Source: Alentia gelatinosa
Taxonomy: Eukaryota; Annelida; Polychaeta; Phyllodocida; Polynoidae
NCBI GenBank assembly: GCA_950022655.1
Contig: OX465587.1
Span: 29,577,716 to 29,641,715 of the forward strand
Direction of reading: 5' to 3'
DNA length: 64,000 bases
Part shown: one piece after another, positions 1 through 9,409 of the stretch
Layout: each line of letters starts with the position of its first letter
How positions within the stretch are numbered: the first letter of the stretch is position 1
Translations under genes and position numbers: made by a program
The notes under the pieces: generated by a model
Told to the model about the DNA's origin: nothing
Databases searched by the model: none
Seen by the model: only the letters and a program-made list of their open reading frames with translations

Positions 1-2
1 GA

Positions 3-140
3 ATAATGTATAAGAAAAGCGTTTTGTACAGAAGGGCATTATTATGGAATAAACTTTATACTGAATTGAGAAATATAGAGGAATATTCAAATTTCAAATT
101 AAAATTGAAGAAAAATGTCATTACCCAGCTGTTAAATTAG
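3..140 (+). pseudogene. C-terminal tail of a non-LTR retrotransposon ORF2 (fragment)
   Basis: The frame beginning at base 3 is open to a TAG at 138-140 and reads through YRRALLWNKL and then an FKLKLKK stretch. The pattern Y-R-x-A-x-x-W-N-x-L followed about 20 residues later by FK-x-x-L is the usual extreme C-terminus of CR1/L2/Jockey-type reverse transcriptase proteins. The left part lies outside the window or was lost by 5' truncation. Similar tails occur at 6080-6256 and 18065-18177, so this is a recurrent feature here. The call rests on motif shape only; the clade is not determined. Confidence 0.5.
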
Positions 141-626
141 GTTTAGAAGTTATTTCCCCTTATCTCAATGATAGCTTTTACTGATTAAATGGTTAGAATC
201 ATATAAGTAATAAGCTGGAGTATGTATACTATTGGCTCATTTCTTAGGTTGCTTCCTGTATGAAATTTTGTTCTATACCATAAAGTGTCTTACCAAAAGT
301 GCATTGTCAATCTAAAAAATGTAAAATTTAATTTTTCATGCAATATGCGAGCAATGAATCAGCCACCAACAAAATGTAAGACCACCATGACTGGTGAATT
401 TTGTTTTCAAATAAAAAAACAAAAAAAAAGCTGTTTATTGAAGTTTTTAATAGATCAATAACTTTGCTATTGACAAAAGGAGCTGTTACTCAACGAAGAT
501 TATGAATGTAGTATAATCGTGCTTTAAACTTGTTTATGTGAAGACTACACCAGTATCTGCTCAGATTTGTAAATGATCTACCTCGAATATTGCTGTAAAG
601 GTAGCTCATACCGGTCGTATAGACTG
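141..626. other. AT-rich spacer without a recognised gene
   Basis: The left part is probably 3' flank of the non-LTR tail. An A-rich run at about 411-430 may be an old retroposon tail. I see no other structure before element 1 begins at 627. Confidence 0.4.
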
Positions 627-769
627 ATTGAGGCTAATTGGAAATTGGCAGTAATTATACGGGAGGAATGTGTGGCACCACCTTGCGCTTACGCGATCAT
701 GTCGCAGATGCGCACAGTACTCCACAGAGGGCGCCTCCAGCGATCGTCAAGACAGCGTCTGCTTCGGAA
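627..769 (+). repeat. Left split direct repeat A1 of element 1
   Basis: 143 bp repeated at 5176-5318 with one difference (CACC against CGCC, near base 676). It starts with the core ATT and ends 35 bp before the Gag ATG. It presumably carries the promoter of the element, but no TATA box is evident. Confidence 0.9.
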
Positions 770-804
770 GCTAATTTAAGACCTCGCTCAAATCACTCGC
801 AAAG

Positions 805-2122
805 ATGGGTAAAAACACCCCAAAGCGAAGGACGAAGGATCAAACGAAGGAAGTTGAAGACCAGGAAAACGACGATGTCGTTTTTAGCGACAAGTTCGCG
901 AGCTTTGATAGGAGGTTTAGTGTTTTGGAGACGGCACTCGCGGAGATAGCGGCAAAACTCAATGGCAATGGCGCCCGCTCAGATCCAGGCACCTCAGCAA
1001 ATACGGTTAATTCGCCTCCTTCGATGCAAGCGCCGACGGCCGCGACACTCCAGCCTCGAGTCCTCCAGGGCATCACTAACGGTATGGAGAATGCTTTCAT
1101 CGAAAAAGTGGTGGCCTCGGCACCCGCACAACAAGGAGGAGTCCCGGCCGCCCTGGCATCCTACGCGGGAACGTCAGCCGCTACGCTGGGCCCCTTGGCA
1201 CCCGACAACACGGCGGCAGCGCTCGCACGGCCGGCATCCCAGGGCACCACACTACAAGCTGCGCTCTTGGAGCAGAGGCAGGCCGCAGCCTTGGTACCAC
1301 CTATGACCGTTAGGCCGGGTAGGCCCGACGACGAGGTCGAGGACCAAGTTCGCAAGATTCTGGAGACCACGGCCTCGAGGGTCACAGAAGCCGGTAAATA
1401 TAAGTTTTTCCCACATTTATATGTGCATCGAGGCCCGGAGAGAGCGAAGACAGGCCTGAACGAACTCACATTGGCGGAGTATGCATGGGCATTGTTACGA
1501 ATTATTAATGACGATGATTTCCCCCCCCCAATACGTGGCACCGCTGGTGGTACACCTGGAGGAGGTCCTCGAGGACGCCCGGGAGTTCGACTTTGCACAG
1601 GTCCGGAGGTGGTCAGAACGCGTATTTGCAATGGTCAGTGAGGGCCGCCTACGCTTAGGCTGGTTCGAGGACACTCGCATTCAACTCCTCAGAGTTGCGA
1701 TATCGCAGGTCTATGCAGGCCGCATAGCTTATGCAGTCGATAATGTCAAGGGGAAAAAGGCTAGGGACGACACAGCGAGGCCGTGCCAGCCGTTCAACAA
1801 ACCGGGGGGGTGTGATAAGCCCCCCGGGCACGTGGAAGGAGGCATTCGCATGAACCACATCTGCGCTTACTGCTCGGTATATACGGGGGCATCCAACGGC
1901 CATTCGGAGGTAGCATGTAGAGTTAAACAGAGGAATCTAAGCGCGGCAAGTCCCGCAAGCGCGTCACGGATCCCGGATCAAGTCTCCACCCCCCCCCCCA
2001 GGTTTTTCGTCGATAGGCGAGGCGACTCATCACCCGTCCCGCCTCACTTCAGCCAAAAATGTACAAGAGTTATTTGTTTGTTTACCTGCGCCTACGGCCT
2101 ACACGTTGCCTACGGCCGATGA
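805..2122 (+). pseudogene. Gag-like ORF of element 1, split by a frameshift in a C9 run
   Basis: The first frame (ATG at 805) is open to 1641, but after the nine C residues at 1521-1529 the conserved sequence continues in another frame, open from 1481 to 2122. The N-terminal part has a short predicted coiled coil (FSVLETALAEIAAKL) and a proline/alanine-rich linker. The second part has the pattern VRRWSERVF and then a metal-binding-like cluster (CQPFN, GGC, H, H-x-C-x2-C, H, C; codons about 1784-1918). Both blocks align with the intact Gag at 62865-63959 (VRRWSQYVF, CRAFN, RGC, H-x-C-x2-C, H, C). The break is therefore a one-base length change in the homopolymer, either a true mutation or an assembly error. 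A programmed frameshift is less likely, because the related Gag is uninterrupted. Role: nucleic-acid-binding particle protein, by analogy. Confidence 0.8.
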
Positions 2123-4076
2123 ATGTGTTACGGGGGGTCGTGGCCGTCGCTGTCCCGGCGCGCCCCCCCCCACTGATTACTATGTTGAAAGTACACTCCA
2201 TGTCCACGACGGAGGCGCGTTCAGCACCTCAGCAGATGAAGCGCTAGAGGGCGCCACAGGCGCGACCCCAGAGAGGCCAGGTGGCGCCGCAGGCGACGGC
2301 GAGGACGCGGCAGGTGCCCCCCCGGTTCCTCGGGTTGCGCCCCTACGGTGTGGGCCTGCCGCCTACGCAACGGTTGTGAAATCCATATGGCCGCGCCCTT
2401 CTCCTGGAGTGTGGGGGGGGCACGAGGCAATTGAGAGGGCCTACAGCGAGGCCCGGGTCTCGGGCCTCCCGAACTACCTCGGGGCTCGGATACCCGTTCC
2501 CTCGGGCATGCGGATCGACGCATGGAGGGCGGCCCTAGTCGACTACCACGACAACCAGGTCGTCGAATTTCTCGAGTACGGCTGGCCGTTGGGATTCACG
2601 GGCGCTAGCCCCCCCACCTCCACCCTACGCAACCACGCCTCCGCGGAGAATTACCCCCGCCACGTCGCGGCCTACCTGGAGAAGGAGCTCGGGGAGGGGG
2701 CTATGGTAGGCCCGTTCAGGGACCTGCCCTTCACCCCCTGGTCGGCAGTATCTCCCCTCATGACTCGCCCAAAGAGGGGCTCCTCCAGTAGGAGAGTAAT
2801 AGTCGACATGTCCTTCCCCCCTGGGGGCGGGGTCAACGCGGGCGTGGAAATGGGCCCCCATCTGCCGTACGCCCAGACATGCACCCTCCCTACGGTCGCC
2901 GACCTCGCGGAGAGAGTTCGGGCTCTCGGAAAAGGGGCGTGGCTGTGGAAAGCCGACATGGCCAGGGCTTACCGCCAACTACGGGTGGACCCCCGGGACC
3001 TCCCCCTCCAGGTCGTCGCGGCCGAGGGGAGGTACTACATTGATCCGTGCTGCCCGTTCGGCGCCCGCCTCTCGGCCTCGGCATGTCAGAGAGTCACACG
3101 GGCGGTAACCTTCCTCCTGGGCCGCGGGGGCCACCACGCGTTGTCGTACATCGACGACTTCGCGGGCGCCGAGGCCACGCGCCAGGAAGCGACGGACGCC
3201 TACACCGCCTTTGGGGGCCTCGCGGCGCGCTTGGGCCTGGTCCTCGCCGCCGATAAGTGCAGCCCGCCGGCCCAACGAATGGAATGGCTAGGCATTGACA
3301 TAGATACGGTCGCGATGACCCTGCGCATCCCGGAAGATCGGCTCGCCGAAGTGGTAAGGGAGTGCAAGGCGTGGATCGCCCGTAAAGCCATCACCCGGGC
3401 CCGCCTCCAGTCCATCGTCGGCCGCCTCATATACGTCGCCCGTTGCGTATCACAAGCCCGCAAGTTCGTCGCCCGTGCTCTCGCCTTCCTACCTCGAGTC
3501 CCGGGAGTGGGCGTGGCGACCATCCCAGCGGCGGTAAAAGAGGACTTTCGCTGGTTTACACGTTACGCAACGGCCGCCAACGGAGTAGTCTTGGTCGCCC
3601 CACACAGAGAACCGTTCAGTATCTTCGTGTCTAGCAGGGACGCGGTCATCGTCGCTCAAACGGCCACCGCGAGCTTGCGCCAGGAGGCGCCCGGCACCGC
3701 GGCCGCCCTCGGCCCCGGGTTCCGGTTCCACGCGGTAGCCATTCTACAGGGCATTGCTACCCTCGGCGCGAGGGCGCCACCCGGGGCGGCCGTCGTCGTC
3801 CACACGGATGACATGGCGCCAGTTGAGGCCCTCGCCTCAGGCCGAACTAACGACCCGGTCGTCTCGGCCGTGGCCCGCGAGATCTGGTTGGCCGCCGCCT
3901 TGTGGGATGTTGATGTCAGTTTTGTGTACGCGGCCGTTGCGGAAGCCATCGCTCCTGGCGGCCGTTCCTCTGTAATTATCAACCCCGTATTTGACATAGA
4001 TGTTTTTGCTTCCATCCTATCTAGGCACCGGCACCCCCCTGCATGCCCAGATGATGGCATCCCTGGCGTCGGCTGA
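2106..4076 (+). CDS. Reverse transcriptase - degenerate RNase H polyprotein of element 1
   Basis: 656 residues from the ATG at 2106, overlapping the Gag frame by 17 bases and the recombinase by 77 bases. Reverse transcriptase motifs: block A with catalytic D284 (WKADMARAYRQLR), PFGARLSAS, the catalytic box YIDDF at residues 348-352 (D350, D351), KCSPPAQRMEWLG and a C-terminal connection domain. The RNase H region (about residues 495-620) is recognisable through VVVHTDDMAPVEAL, which corresponds to FCDNMGTVQAL in element 2. The first Asp, the Glu and the final H-x-P-G...ADALNR block of element 2 are not visible here. The polymerase looks functional; RNase H looks crippled or very divergent. 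It would copy element RNA into DNA within Gag particles. The real start could be upstream if it is translated by recoding from Gag. Confidence 0.9.
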   Translation: MPTADECVTGGRGRRCPGAPPPTDYYVESTLHVHDGGAFSTSADEALEGATGATPERPGGAAGDGEDAAGAPPVPRVAPLRCGPAAYATVVKSIWPRPSPGVWGGHEAIERAYSEARVSGLPNYLGARIPVPSGMRIDAWRAALVDYHDNQVVEFLEYGWPLGFTGASPPTSTLRNHASAENYPRHVAAYLEKELGEGAMVGPFRDLPFTPWSAVSPLMTRPKRGSSSRRVIVDMSFPPGGGVNAGVEMGPHLPYAQTCTLPTVADLAERVRALGKGAWLWKADMARAYRQLRVDPRDLPLQVVAAEGRYYIDPCCPFGARLSASACQRVTRAVTFLLGRGGHHALSYIDDFAGAEATRQEATDAYTAFGGLAARLGLVLAADKCSPPAQRMEWLGIDIDTVAMTLRIPEDRLAEVVRECKAWIARKAITRARLQSIVGRLIYVARCVSQARKFVARALAFLPRVPGVGVATIPAAVKEDFRWFTRYATAANGVVLVAPHREPFSIFVSSRDAVIVAQTATASLRQEAPGTAAALGPGFRFHAVAILQGIATLGARAPPGAAVVVHTDDMAPVEALASGRTNDPVVSAVAREIWLAAALWDVDVSFVYAAVAEAIAPGGRSSVIINPVFDIDVFASILSRHRHPPACPDDGIPGVG

Positions 4077-4965
4077 GGCCCCCTCGACGCGCCAGAACCA
4101 CCTCATTCAGGCCCAGGCCTACGTGCGTTTCGCCGTCTCATCAGGATTCGACCCTCGCTGGCCGACCGTTGCCTACGGGGCCCTCTACACCCAGGCCCTA
4201 GCCAATTCATTTCGGGCCCCGGCAACGGCCGCCAATTATCTATCAGGAGCCCGGACCTGGATACGCCGCCATGGCGGGGACCCGGCACCGCTTTTTGCGG
4301 ACGAGGTCCTCGCGGTTCAGCGCGGTACCAGGCGCCTCTCCACCCACATCCCGGCACCCGCCCCTGCAGTTCGCCTTCCAGAACTCCGGCACGTGCTTCT
4401 CTACTTATCCAGGGCCGGGCCCTCGGCCCTCGTCCTCCGGGCGGCACTCCTCATTGCGTATTTCACCTTTCTACGGGCCTCGAACCTCGTGTCCCCGTCG
4501 TTGACCTCGTGGGGCGGCCCCCACACCCTACAGCGAGCGGATATACAACCCCAGCATGGACTCCTCAGGATCCACGTGAGATCGACTAAAACACGGTCAC
4601 GTGCGGCCCCCCCTCACGTGGTCGATCTCCCGCGCTTGGCGGATCCGCTGATCTGCCCGGTAGACGCCTATACCAACTACGTCGCGGCCGTTCCGGCCCC
4701 TCCACGGGCGCCAGCGTTCATCCTCTCATCATCAACCCCTTTGACCTCTCGGCCGTTGTGCGCCGTCATGCGCGCTGCCCTGGCGGCCGTGGGATTCCCG
4801 GCGGCCGAGAGAGTGACACTCCACTCCTTGAGGAGGGGGGCAGTCCACGATGCCGTGGCTGCGGGGGTTCCCCAGAGTGTCATCTCCCATCATGGCACCT
4901 GGAACAGTGCCACGGGCATTAGGCCTTACTTACCCCCGTCGGGAAGGACGTCGCTCCCTTCCTGA
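4000..4965 (+). CDS. Tyrosine recombinase (integrase) of element 1
   Basis: 321 residues. The catalytic set of the tyrosine recombinase family is complete: R159 in FTFLRASNL, H275-x-x-R278 in LHSLRRGA, H298/W301 in HHGTW, and the nucleophile Y310 in GIRPYLPP. An N-terminal SAM-like core-binding region precedes it (about residues 20-100). The frame overlaps the RT frame by 77 bases; translation probably depends on reinitiation or recoding, and the listed ATG may not be the true start. It should join the circular or split-repeat DNA intermediate to the genome at a short core shared by element and target. The stop lies 16 bases before B1. Confidence 0.92.
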   Translation: MFLLPSYLGTGTPLHAQMMASLASAEAPSTRQNHLIQAQAYVRFAVSSGFDPRWPTVAYGALYTQALANSFRAPATAANYLSGARTWIRRHGGDPAPLFADEVLAVQRGTRRLSTHIPAPAPAVRLPELRHVLLYLSRAGPSALVLRAALLIAYFTFLRASNLVSPSLTSWGGPHTLQRADIQPQHGLLRIHVRSTKTRSRAAPPHVVDLPRLADPLICPVDAYTNYVAAVPAPPRAPAFILSSSTPLTSRPLCAVMRAALAAVGFPAAERVTLHSLRRGAVHDAVAAGVPQSVISHHGTWNSATGIRPYLPPSGRTSLPS

Positions 4966-4981
4966 CTGTAATAATAAGTTT

Positions 4982-5178
4982 GGCATTTATGCCTATGCCC
5001 TTTGGCATGATTTCTCACGTTTGAGAACATTTTCTATTTCAGGGCTATTTACTACGGACACTAAATACTCATGACTTTTCTAAGATTACGATGTTCACAT
5101 TCCATGTAATCTACAGTTCTATGAACGTGTCTTACTGAAATAAATCCCCTGTATTCCAATTCCGCCTCCGTTATAATT
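4982..5178 (+). repeat. Split direct repeat B1 of element 1
   Basis: 197 bp, identical to B2 at 5361-5557. It ends in the core ATT, which it shares with the start of A2 (5176-5178). It includes AATAAA, a plausible poly(A) signal, about 50 bases before its end. Confidence 0.92.
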
Positions 5179-5318
5179 GAGGCTAATTGGAAATTGGCAG
5201 TAATTATACGGGAGGAATGTGTGGCGCCACCTTGCGCTTACGCGATCATGTCGCAGATGCGCACAGTACTCCACAGAGGGCGCCTCCAGCGATCGTCAAG
5301 ACAGCGTCTGCTTCGGAA
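5176..5318 (+). repeat. Split direct repeat A2 of element 1
   Basis: Copy of A1 lying between B1 and B2, overlapping B1 by the ATT core. It is followed by a 42-bp unique linker (5319-5360). Confidence 0.92.
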
Positions 5319-5360
5319 CCCGCCCACCCGCACCGTTTTCGTCAAAGACTCACGTTCTAG

Positions 5361-5557
5361 GGCATTTATGCCTATGCCCTTTGGCATGATTTCTCACGTT
5401 TGAGAACATTTTCTATTTCAGGGCTATTTACTACGGACACTAAATACTCATGACTTTTCTAAGATTACGATGTTCACATTCCATGTAATCTACAGTTCTA
5501 TGAACGTGTCTTACTGAAATAAATCCCCTGTATTCCAATTCCGCCTCCGTTATAATT
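5361..5557 (+). repeat. Right split direct repeat B2 of element 1
   Basis: Identical to B1 and ends in ATT, after which the flank continues. Just beyond, 5563-5610 is A-rich (AATAAAG followed by A runs) and looks like the tail of an older retroposon that was the insertion target. Confidence 0.9.
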
Positions 5558-5688
5558 ATCTTTACAGGATAAATAAAGAAAATTTAAAAAAAAGAAAAAA
5601 AAAGAAGAATGTAGAAAGCTATTGTATTATACACCCATGGCCGAACGTCTATGAAATACTACTCACTGCTAGGGGTGAAGCATATGCA

Positions 5689-5975
5689 TTTATCCTAGCC
5701 TCGAATAAACGTTCATAGGCTTAACATTAGGAACTCGTTCTCAATAGGTTTGTGAGTACGGTAAGTCATTCTCAACGGGTGATAAACAAATAAATATTTC
5801 CACGCTAAGATAAAATCAGAAACATTTTCGTTCTTGGTCTGAGTCCCCATTTGCCATCTCGTTTGGAGTGCTTCAGAATATTCACTCGGCTATCGCCTCG
5901 TTCATATTACTGCGCACTCCAAACTCGATGGCGAACGAGGACACATACCAAACACTCATCAGTTTCTTTCTTAGT
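5689..5975. mobile_element. Two-part unit: module A plus foldback (family also at 14447-14731)
   Basis: Module A runs from TTTATCCTAGCC (5689) to GCTAAGATAAA (about 5815) and includes the phrase CATAGGCTTAACATTAGG seen in several other families. It abuts a foldback (5816-5975) whose arms pair with some mismatches (left CGTTTGGAGTGC, right GCACTCCAAACTCG). The tip contains CACTCGGCTATCGCCTCG. The copy at 14447-14731 has the same order. Confidence 0.7.
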
Positions 5976-6079
5976 ATGATGTTCGGGCACACTGAGACGT
6001 AGTGAACGTTCGGGTGTACTGTGCCCGTAGTGTACTTCCCAAGTACATAAAATGGCATTTTATTCATGCTTTTAGGTGT

Positions 6080-6525
6080 ATAAAGACTAGAACAACCAGA
6101 AGAGGGGAAAAGATTATCTTCAATATGCCGATGACAAGGGCTGCAACAGTTATAAACAGCCCATACTACCGGGGTGCCAGAGACTTGAATCTGCTTGAAA
6201 AAGAAGTTCAAGACAGTGTGAATCTTCAAACGTTCAAGAACATACTGTACAAATGAATGAAGTAGAGTATTATTTGTGAAAAGGGAAAAAATAGGAAATG
6301 AGGACATGATAAAGGAACAGAACTCATCACTACATCATCATATACTGATACCTCTTTCTTCCTGTATTTCTAATATAATGTCACTTAAATATTATTGTTT
6401 AGATGTACTGTAAATGGAACCATGATATATGTAACTCTGGATGTACTGTTACTGAAAAACTCATGTATATGAGAGAAGCAATAAACAATTAAAAAAAAAT
6501 TTTTTTTTAAAAGATAATAATAAGA
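6080..6525 (+). pseudogene. 3' end of a non-LTR retrotransposon with A-rich tail
   Basis: The frame ending at 6256 reads ATVINSPYYRGARDLNLLEK and then LQTFKNILYK, matching the Y-R-G-A...LL/LP...FK-x-x-L terminal motif of CR1/L2/Jockey-type ORF2 proteins. About 240 bp of 3' UTR follow, then AACAATT and an A run at 6491-6499 next to a T run. It is 5' truncated, and upstream codons are not recognisable. It carries no catalytic domain and is non-functional. Confidence 0.6.
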
Positions 6526-6837
6526 ATAGTAGTTAGTGAACTTCTAGCCTTTTGTCCCATCGCCTCTGGCGTCGAGACATATTTTATAGGACAAAAAACC
6601 TCGAACGGCAATTACTATGGGCTCACTAACTATGTTTTCTCTTAAAGACAATTGTGGGTGCCCCCTGTTTCTACTAAATTTGACACTGGTGTTGCCATCT
6701 GGTTTTTGTGAAAATATAGCAGTTTCCCGGAGAGACAGATATATAAGCACTTACCTTCTTCAAATGGCCTTCCCATAGAAAGTAGTAGGGTGACATAGTA
6801 TTATTTTAGCATTTCTCATTTGTATAACCAGGGTTAT
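6526..6837. other. No recognised feature
   Basis: AT-rich sequence. A 68-codon open frame on the minus strand (6544-6750) matches nothing I recognise and has no supporting signals. Confidence 0.3.
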
Positions 6838-7250
6838 TTGCAAAAATCAATCCTATAATAGTTGTAAAATGGAATCCAAAAGCAATTCGGTCTTTCGATC
6901 TTTTCTTAAAGTGTTTTCTGTTTTCTTAAGTCATTTTTGCTTCAAGTAGATTTTCCAATCAAACGAATAAGAAGCAAGTAAAGAAAATAGAAATAAATGA
7001 AATAAGTGTGGCAATCAATATCGAAGACAAGAGAAAGAATAGAAAGGTTTCAGTTAGACTACCTCACACTAGTAATTAATTGATTAACAGCTTTTATTAA
7101 TTCAAAATAAATAGATGGAGCGAGAAGAAATTGCCCACGGTACGAGTACAATGGAACGGTGAGAATTAGCTAATGTAAACCTGGAAAGGAACAAGTATCA
7201 GATGTACATGTATGGAAACGACAAATAAAAATATTTGCTAAAAAAACAAA
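6838..7250. repeat. Dispersed repeat, copy 1 (copy 2 at 8515-8935)
   Basis: Shares AAAATGGAATCCAA, TTCTTAAAGTGTTTTCTGTT and TTCCAATCAAA with 8560-8660, in the same order and orientation, at roughly 75-80 percent identity by eye. It ends in an A-rich stretch, as does the other copy, which suggests the 3' region of a retroposon. No coding capacity is seen. Confidence 0.55.
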
Positions 7251-7528
7251 AGAGAAAAAAACTACAATAATTCTATTGGTAACTACGATCGATCCATAGA
7301 AAGTTGTCAAACGTGACTACACAGGCTGATATTAGTAGCAATAAATGTGTAAATCACCAGGTGGGGGTTACAGGGTGTCGTAATCCTAGCTATACAGAAG
7401 GAGGGGATTACGGAAGCAAAGTTCCTCGTGTATGAAATAGTCTATGAGAAGATCGGTAATAACTTCATCTTTTCTTTGAGAACTTTGATTTGAAATTTCC
7501 AATGATAAAACCAATATATACACAATAA

Positions 7529-8196
7529 TGACTGGTTTTGTGTACGAGTGGCCGTAATCTCCGAGTAGTTGACGCGTAGTAATATCCGAGCGATTAGCCA
7601 GGATATTACGTCGTCAACTACGAGGAGATTACGGTCAGACGTATACAAAACCAGTCGTTATTGTATTTATTACCCACCTACAAGATTAATAACAAATCTA
7701 TGGCAATAGAAAGGTTTCTGTAAGCCATTTAGTTCCAGGCACCACAGCACTGTCAAACATGGCAGTAATTAGGTGTAGACTTATATCAGTAATACAGTTC
7801 GCCATTAACCTGTGATTTTAGCATGCAAAGCAGGCTATGACAGTGATTCCTGATGGTAAATGAGATTATTATGACTGATTGTAAATAATTGATATTGAAT
7901 GAACATTCCTAACACTTTTTTTTAAGTACATGATAATTTGACCTCTTTATGGATGGGACTTTTTTTCCGGAATCTCCTGCAGGAGATTCTGACATGTAAG
8001 AATCTCCCGGTAGCAGATTCCAGGTGCTGTATACATTTCCTATGGAGACTCTGTATTTGGTGGGTAATAAAAGCTGGGGTCAAATAAAAGCAGTCGTAAT
8101 CTCTCTTAACTAGAATCTACGTAATATCCTTGTATTCACTCGGATATTACAGTGAGCTAACTCTTAGGATATCACGAGGTATATCTGAATCCAGTT
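7529..8196. mobile_element. Foldback - module A - foldback composite
   Basis: A foldback at 7529-7657 (arms TGACTGGTTTTGTGTACG / GTATACAAAACCAGTCG; tip GTAATATC-CGAGCG...-GATATTAC) touches a module bounded by TTTATTACCCACC (7663) and GGTGGGTAATAA (to 8070). A second, related foldback follows at 8072-8196 (tip GTAATATCCTTGTATTCACT). The module contains a smaller palindrome around CTCCTGCAGGAG (7973-8010). Another copy lies at 13353-13815. No ORF. Confidence 0.65.
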
Positions 8197-8310
8197 AATA
8201 TTTTTTAAATGAGGTGTCTTTTAAAGGAAGAGAAAAAAAGGTGGGATAGAAATGCAACCATGAAGTACTTATATTATCCATGCTTCAAGGTATATTATCC
8301 ATGCTTCAAG

Positions 8311-8520
8311 GCAACCTCAGTTGTTAAGTGGTACAGGTGTTCGCCTCGAGCATTGGAGGTCGTGGGTTCAAATCCCAGTCACTTACAAAAAATTGGTACC
8401 CACTGCTTATTCGGCTTAACAATGAGAAGAAGGGGGCTATGGCCCGAGTGGAAGAACGGCTATATCCCCAAATTCCGTGATTGTTCAAACTTCATTCCCT
8501 TAATAAAAAGTGCTAACAAA
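8311..8520 (+). repeat. tRNA-derived SINE, copy 1 (degenerate)
   Basis: Pol III B box GGTTCAAATCC at 8365-8375 and a degenerate A box (TTGTTAAGTGG, 8321-8331) with tRNA-like spacing. It is followed by a non-tRNA body that matches copy 2 at 36706-36945 (GGCCCGAGTGGAAGAACGGC and the end CTTAATAAAA). The A box has lost conserved bases, so it is probably inactive. It is not a tRNA gene: no acceptor stem closes around it. Confidence 0.75.
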
Positions 8521-8935
8521 ATTGTTATATTTGATCCTAAAAGAATTGTACCATCAGGTGCAAAATGGAATCCAACAGCAATTCAGTTTTTCTCTCATTT
8601 CTTAAAGTGTTTTCTGTTTCCTTGAGTCATTTCTGTTTCAAGTAGATCTTCCAATCAAATAAAGAAGATTCCAGTAAAAAAGAAATAGGAATAAAGGAGA
8701 AAATGGTGGTAATCAAAATCAGAAATAAGAGAAAGAGCAGTAAGGTCTTAGTTATACTAGGTCAGATAAGTAATCAAGTGTCAGAAATTTAAAAAAAAGG
8801 AGCGAGAAGAAATTGACCACAGTACATGAGTAAAATAAAACTGGGAATTAGCTGATGTAAATCTGTAAAGGACAAGTATGAGATGTATATCTATGGAAAT
8901 ATTTTGTAAAAAATACAAATAAATGAATAAATACA
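8515..8935. repeat. Dispersed repeat, copy 2 (see 6838-7250)
   Basis: Directly follows the SINE tail. Shares several blocks of 15-20 bp with 6838-7250 in the same order and ends in an A-rich tail near 8900-8935. Confidence 0.55.
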
Positions 8936-9151
8936 ATTTGCCGTGTACAAGAAGACAATCGCCAGAATATACTTTGGATGGATATAATGGGGAGGTTGAT
9001 ATAATTCTTTGATTATCATTTAGCACAAAAAGGCGTACAGGCAAGTTCTCTGCTTGGAAGGTATTCTGGCCAAGCTTTTGGACCAGAGAACAAGTCTGGA
9101 GACACGAACACTATAATGTAATTACTTAGTAATATAGACAATATATATACA

Positions 9152-9300
9152 TTCATCCATCGTATACAAAAGTATCAATCAAAATATTTAGGGTCTCAGT
9201 AAACCACTACCCCTTGTTCCAAATCCGTCAGATACTATAACATTTATATATACATTTAAATCCATATTATCTGGCTTCAAAGCCATTGTATACCTTTCCA
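9152..9300. repeat. Module fragment related to 29795-30050, 43300-43455 and 44215-44410
   Basis: Contains ATCCATCGTATACAAA, then CTCAGTAAACCACTACCC and GTCAGATACTATAAC. The same phrases occur in order at 29800-29890 and in reverse at 43310-43450 and 44290-44400. Degenerate; the ends are not defined. Confidence 0.5.
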
Positions 9301-9409
9301 TTCCATGTTTCTCATGGAGTATTTTAAAAATGGTCAATAGAACTTCCTTTATCACAGAATTACATATATATCATATATTTCAGATAATAGATAAGATTCT
9401 ACCTCGAGC

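Larger units (their letters stand above)
627..5557 (+). mobile_element. Complete Ngaro-like tyrosine-recombinase retrotransposon (element 1)
   Basis: The order is A1 (627-769), Gag (805-2122, frameshifted), RT-RNase H (2106-4076), tyrosine recombinase (4000-4965), B1 (4982-5178), A2 (5176-5318), a 42-bp linker and B2 (5361-5557). Split direct repeats A1-ORFs-B1-A2-B2 together with a YR gene in place of a DDE integrase are the defining layout of Ngaro elements. B1 and B2 are identical over 197 bp and A1/A2 differ at one of 143 positions, so insertion is recent. No target-site duplication is seen, as expected for YR integration. The trinucleotide ATT stands at the left end, at the B1/A2 joint and at the right end. 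Confidence 0.93.

Noticed and set aside
2221..4060. Minus-strand frames opposite the RT and recombinase genes
   Set aside because: Shadows caused by the GC-rich codon use of element 1; no motifs.
8311..8385. tRNA gene
   Set aside because: A and B boxes are present, but the acceptor and anticodon stems do not close, and the sequence continues into a SINE body shared with 36706-36945.
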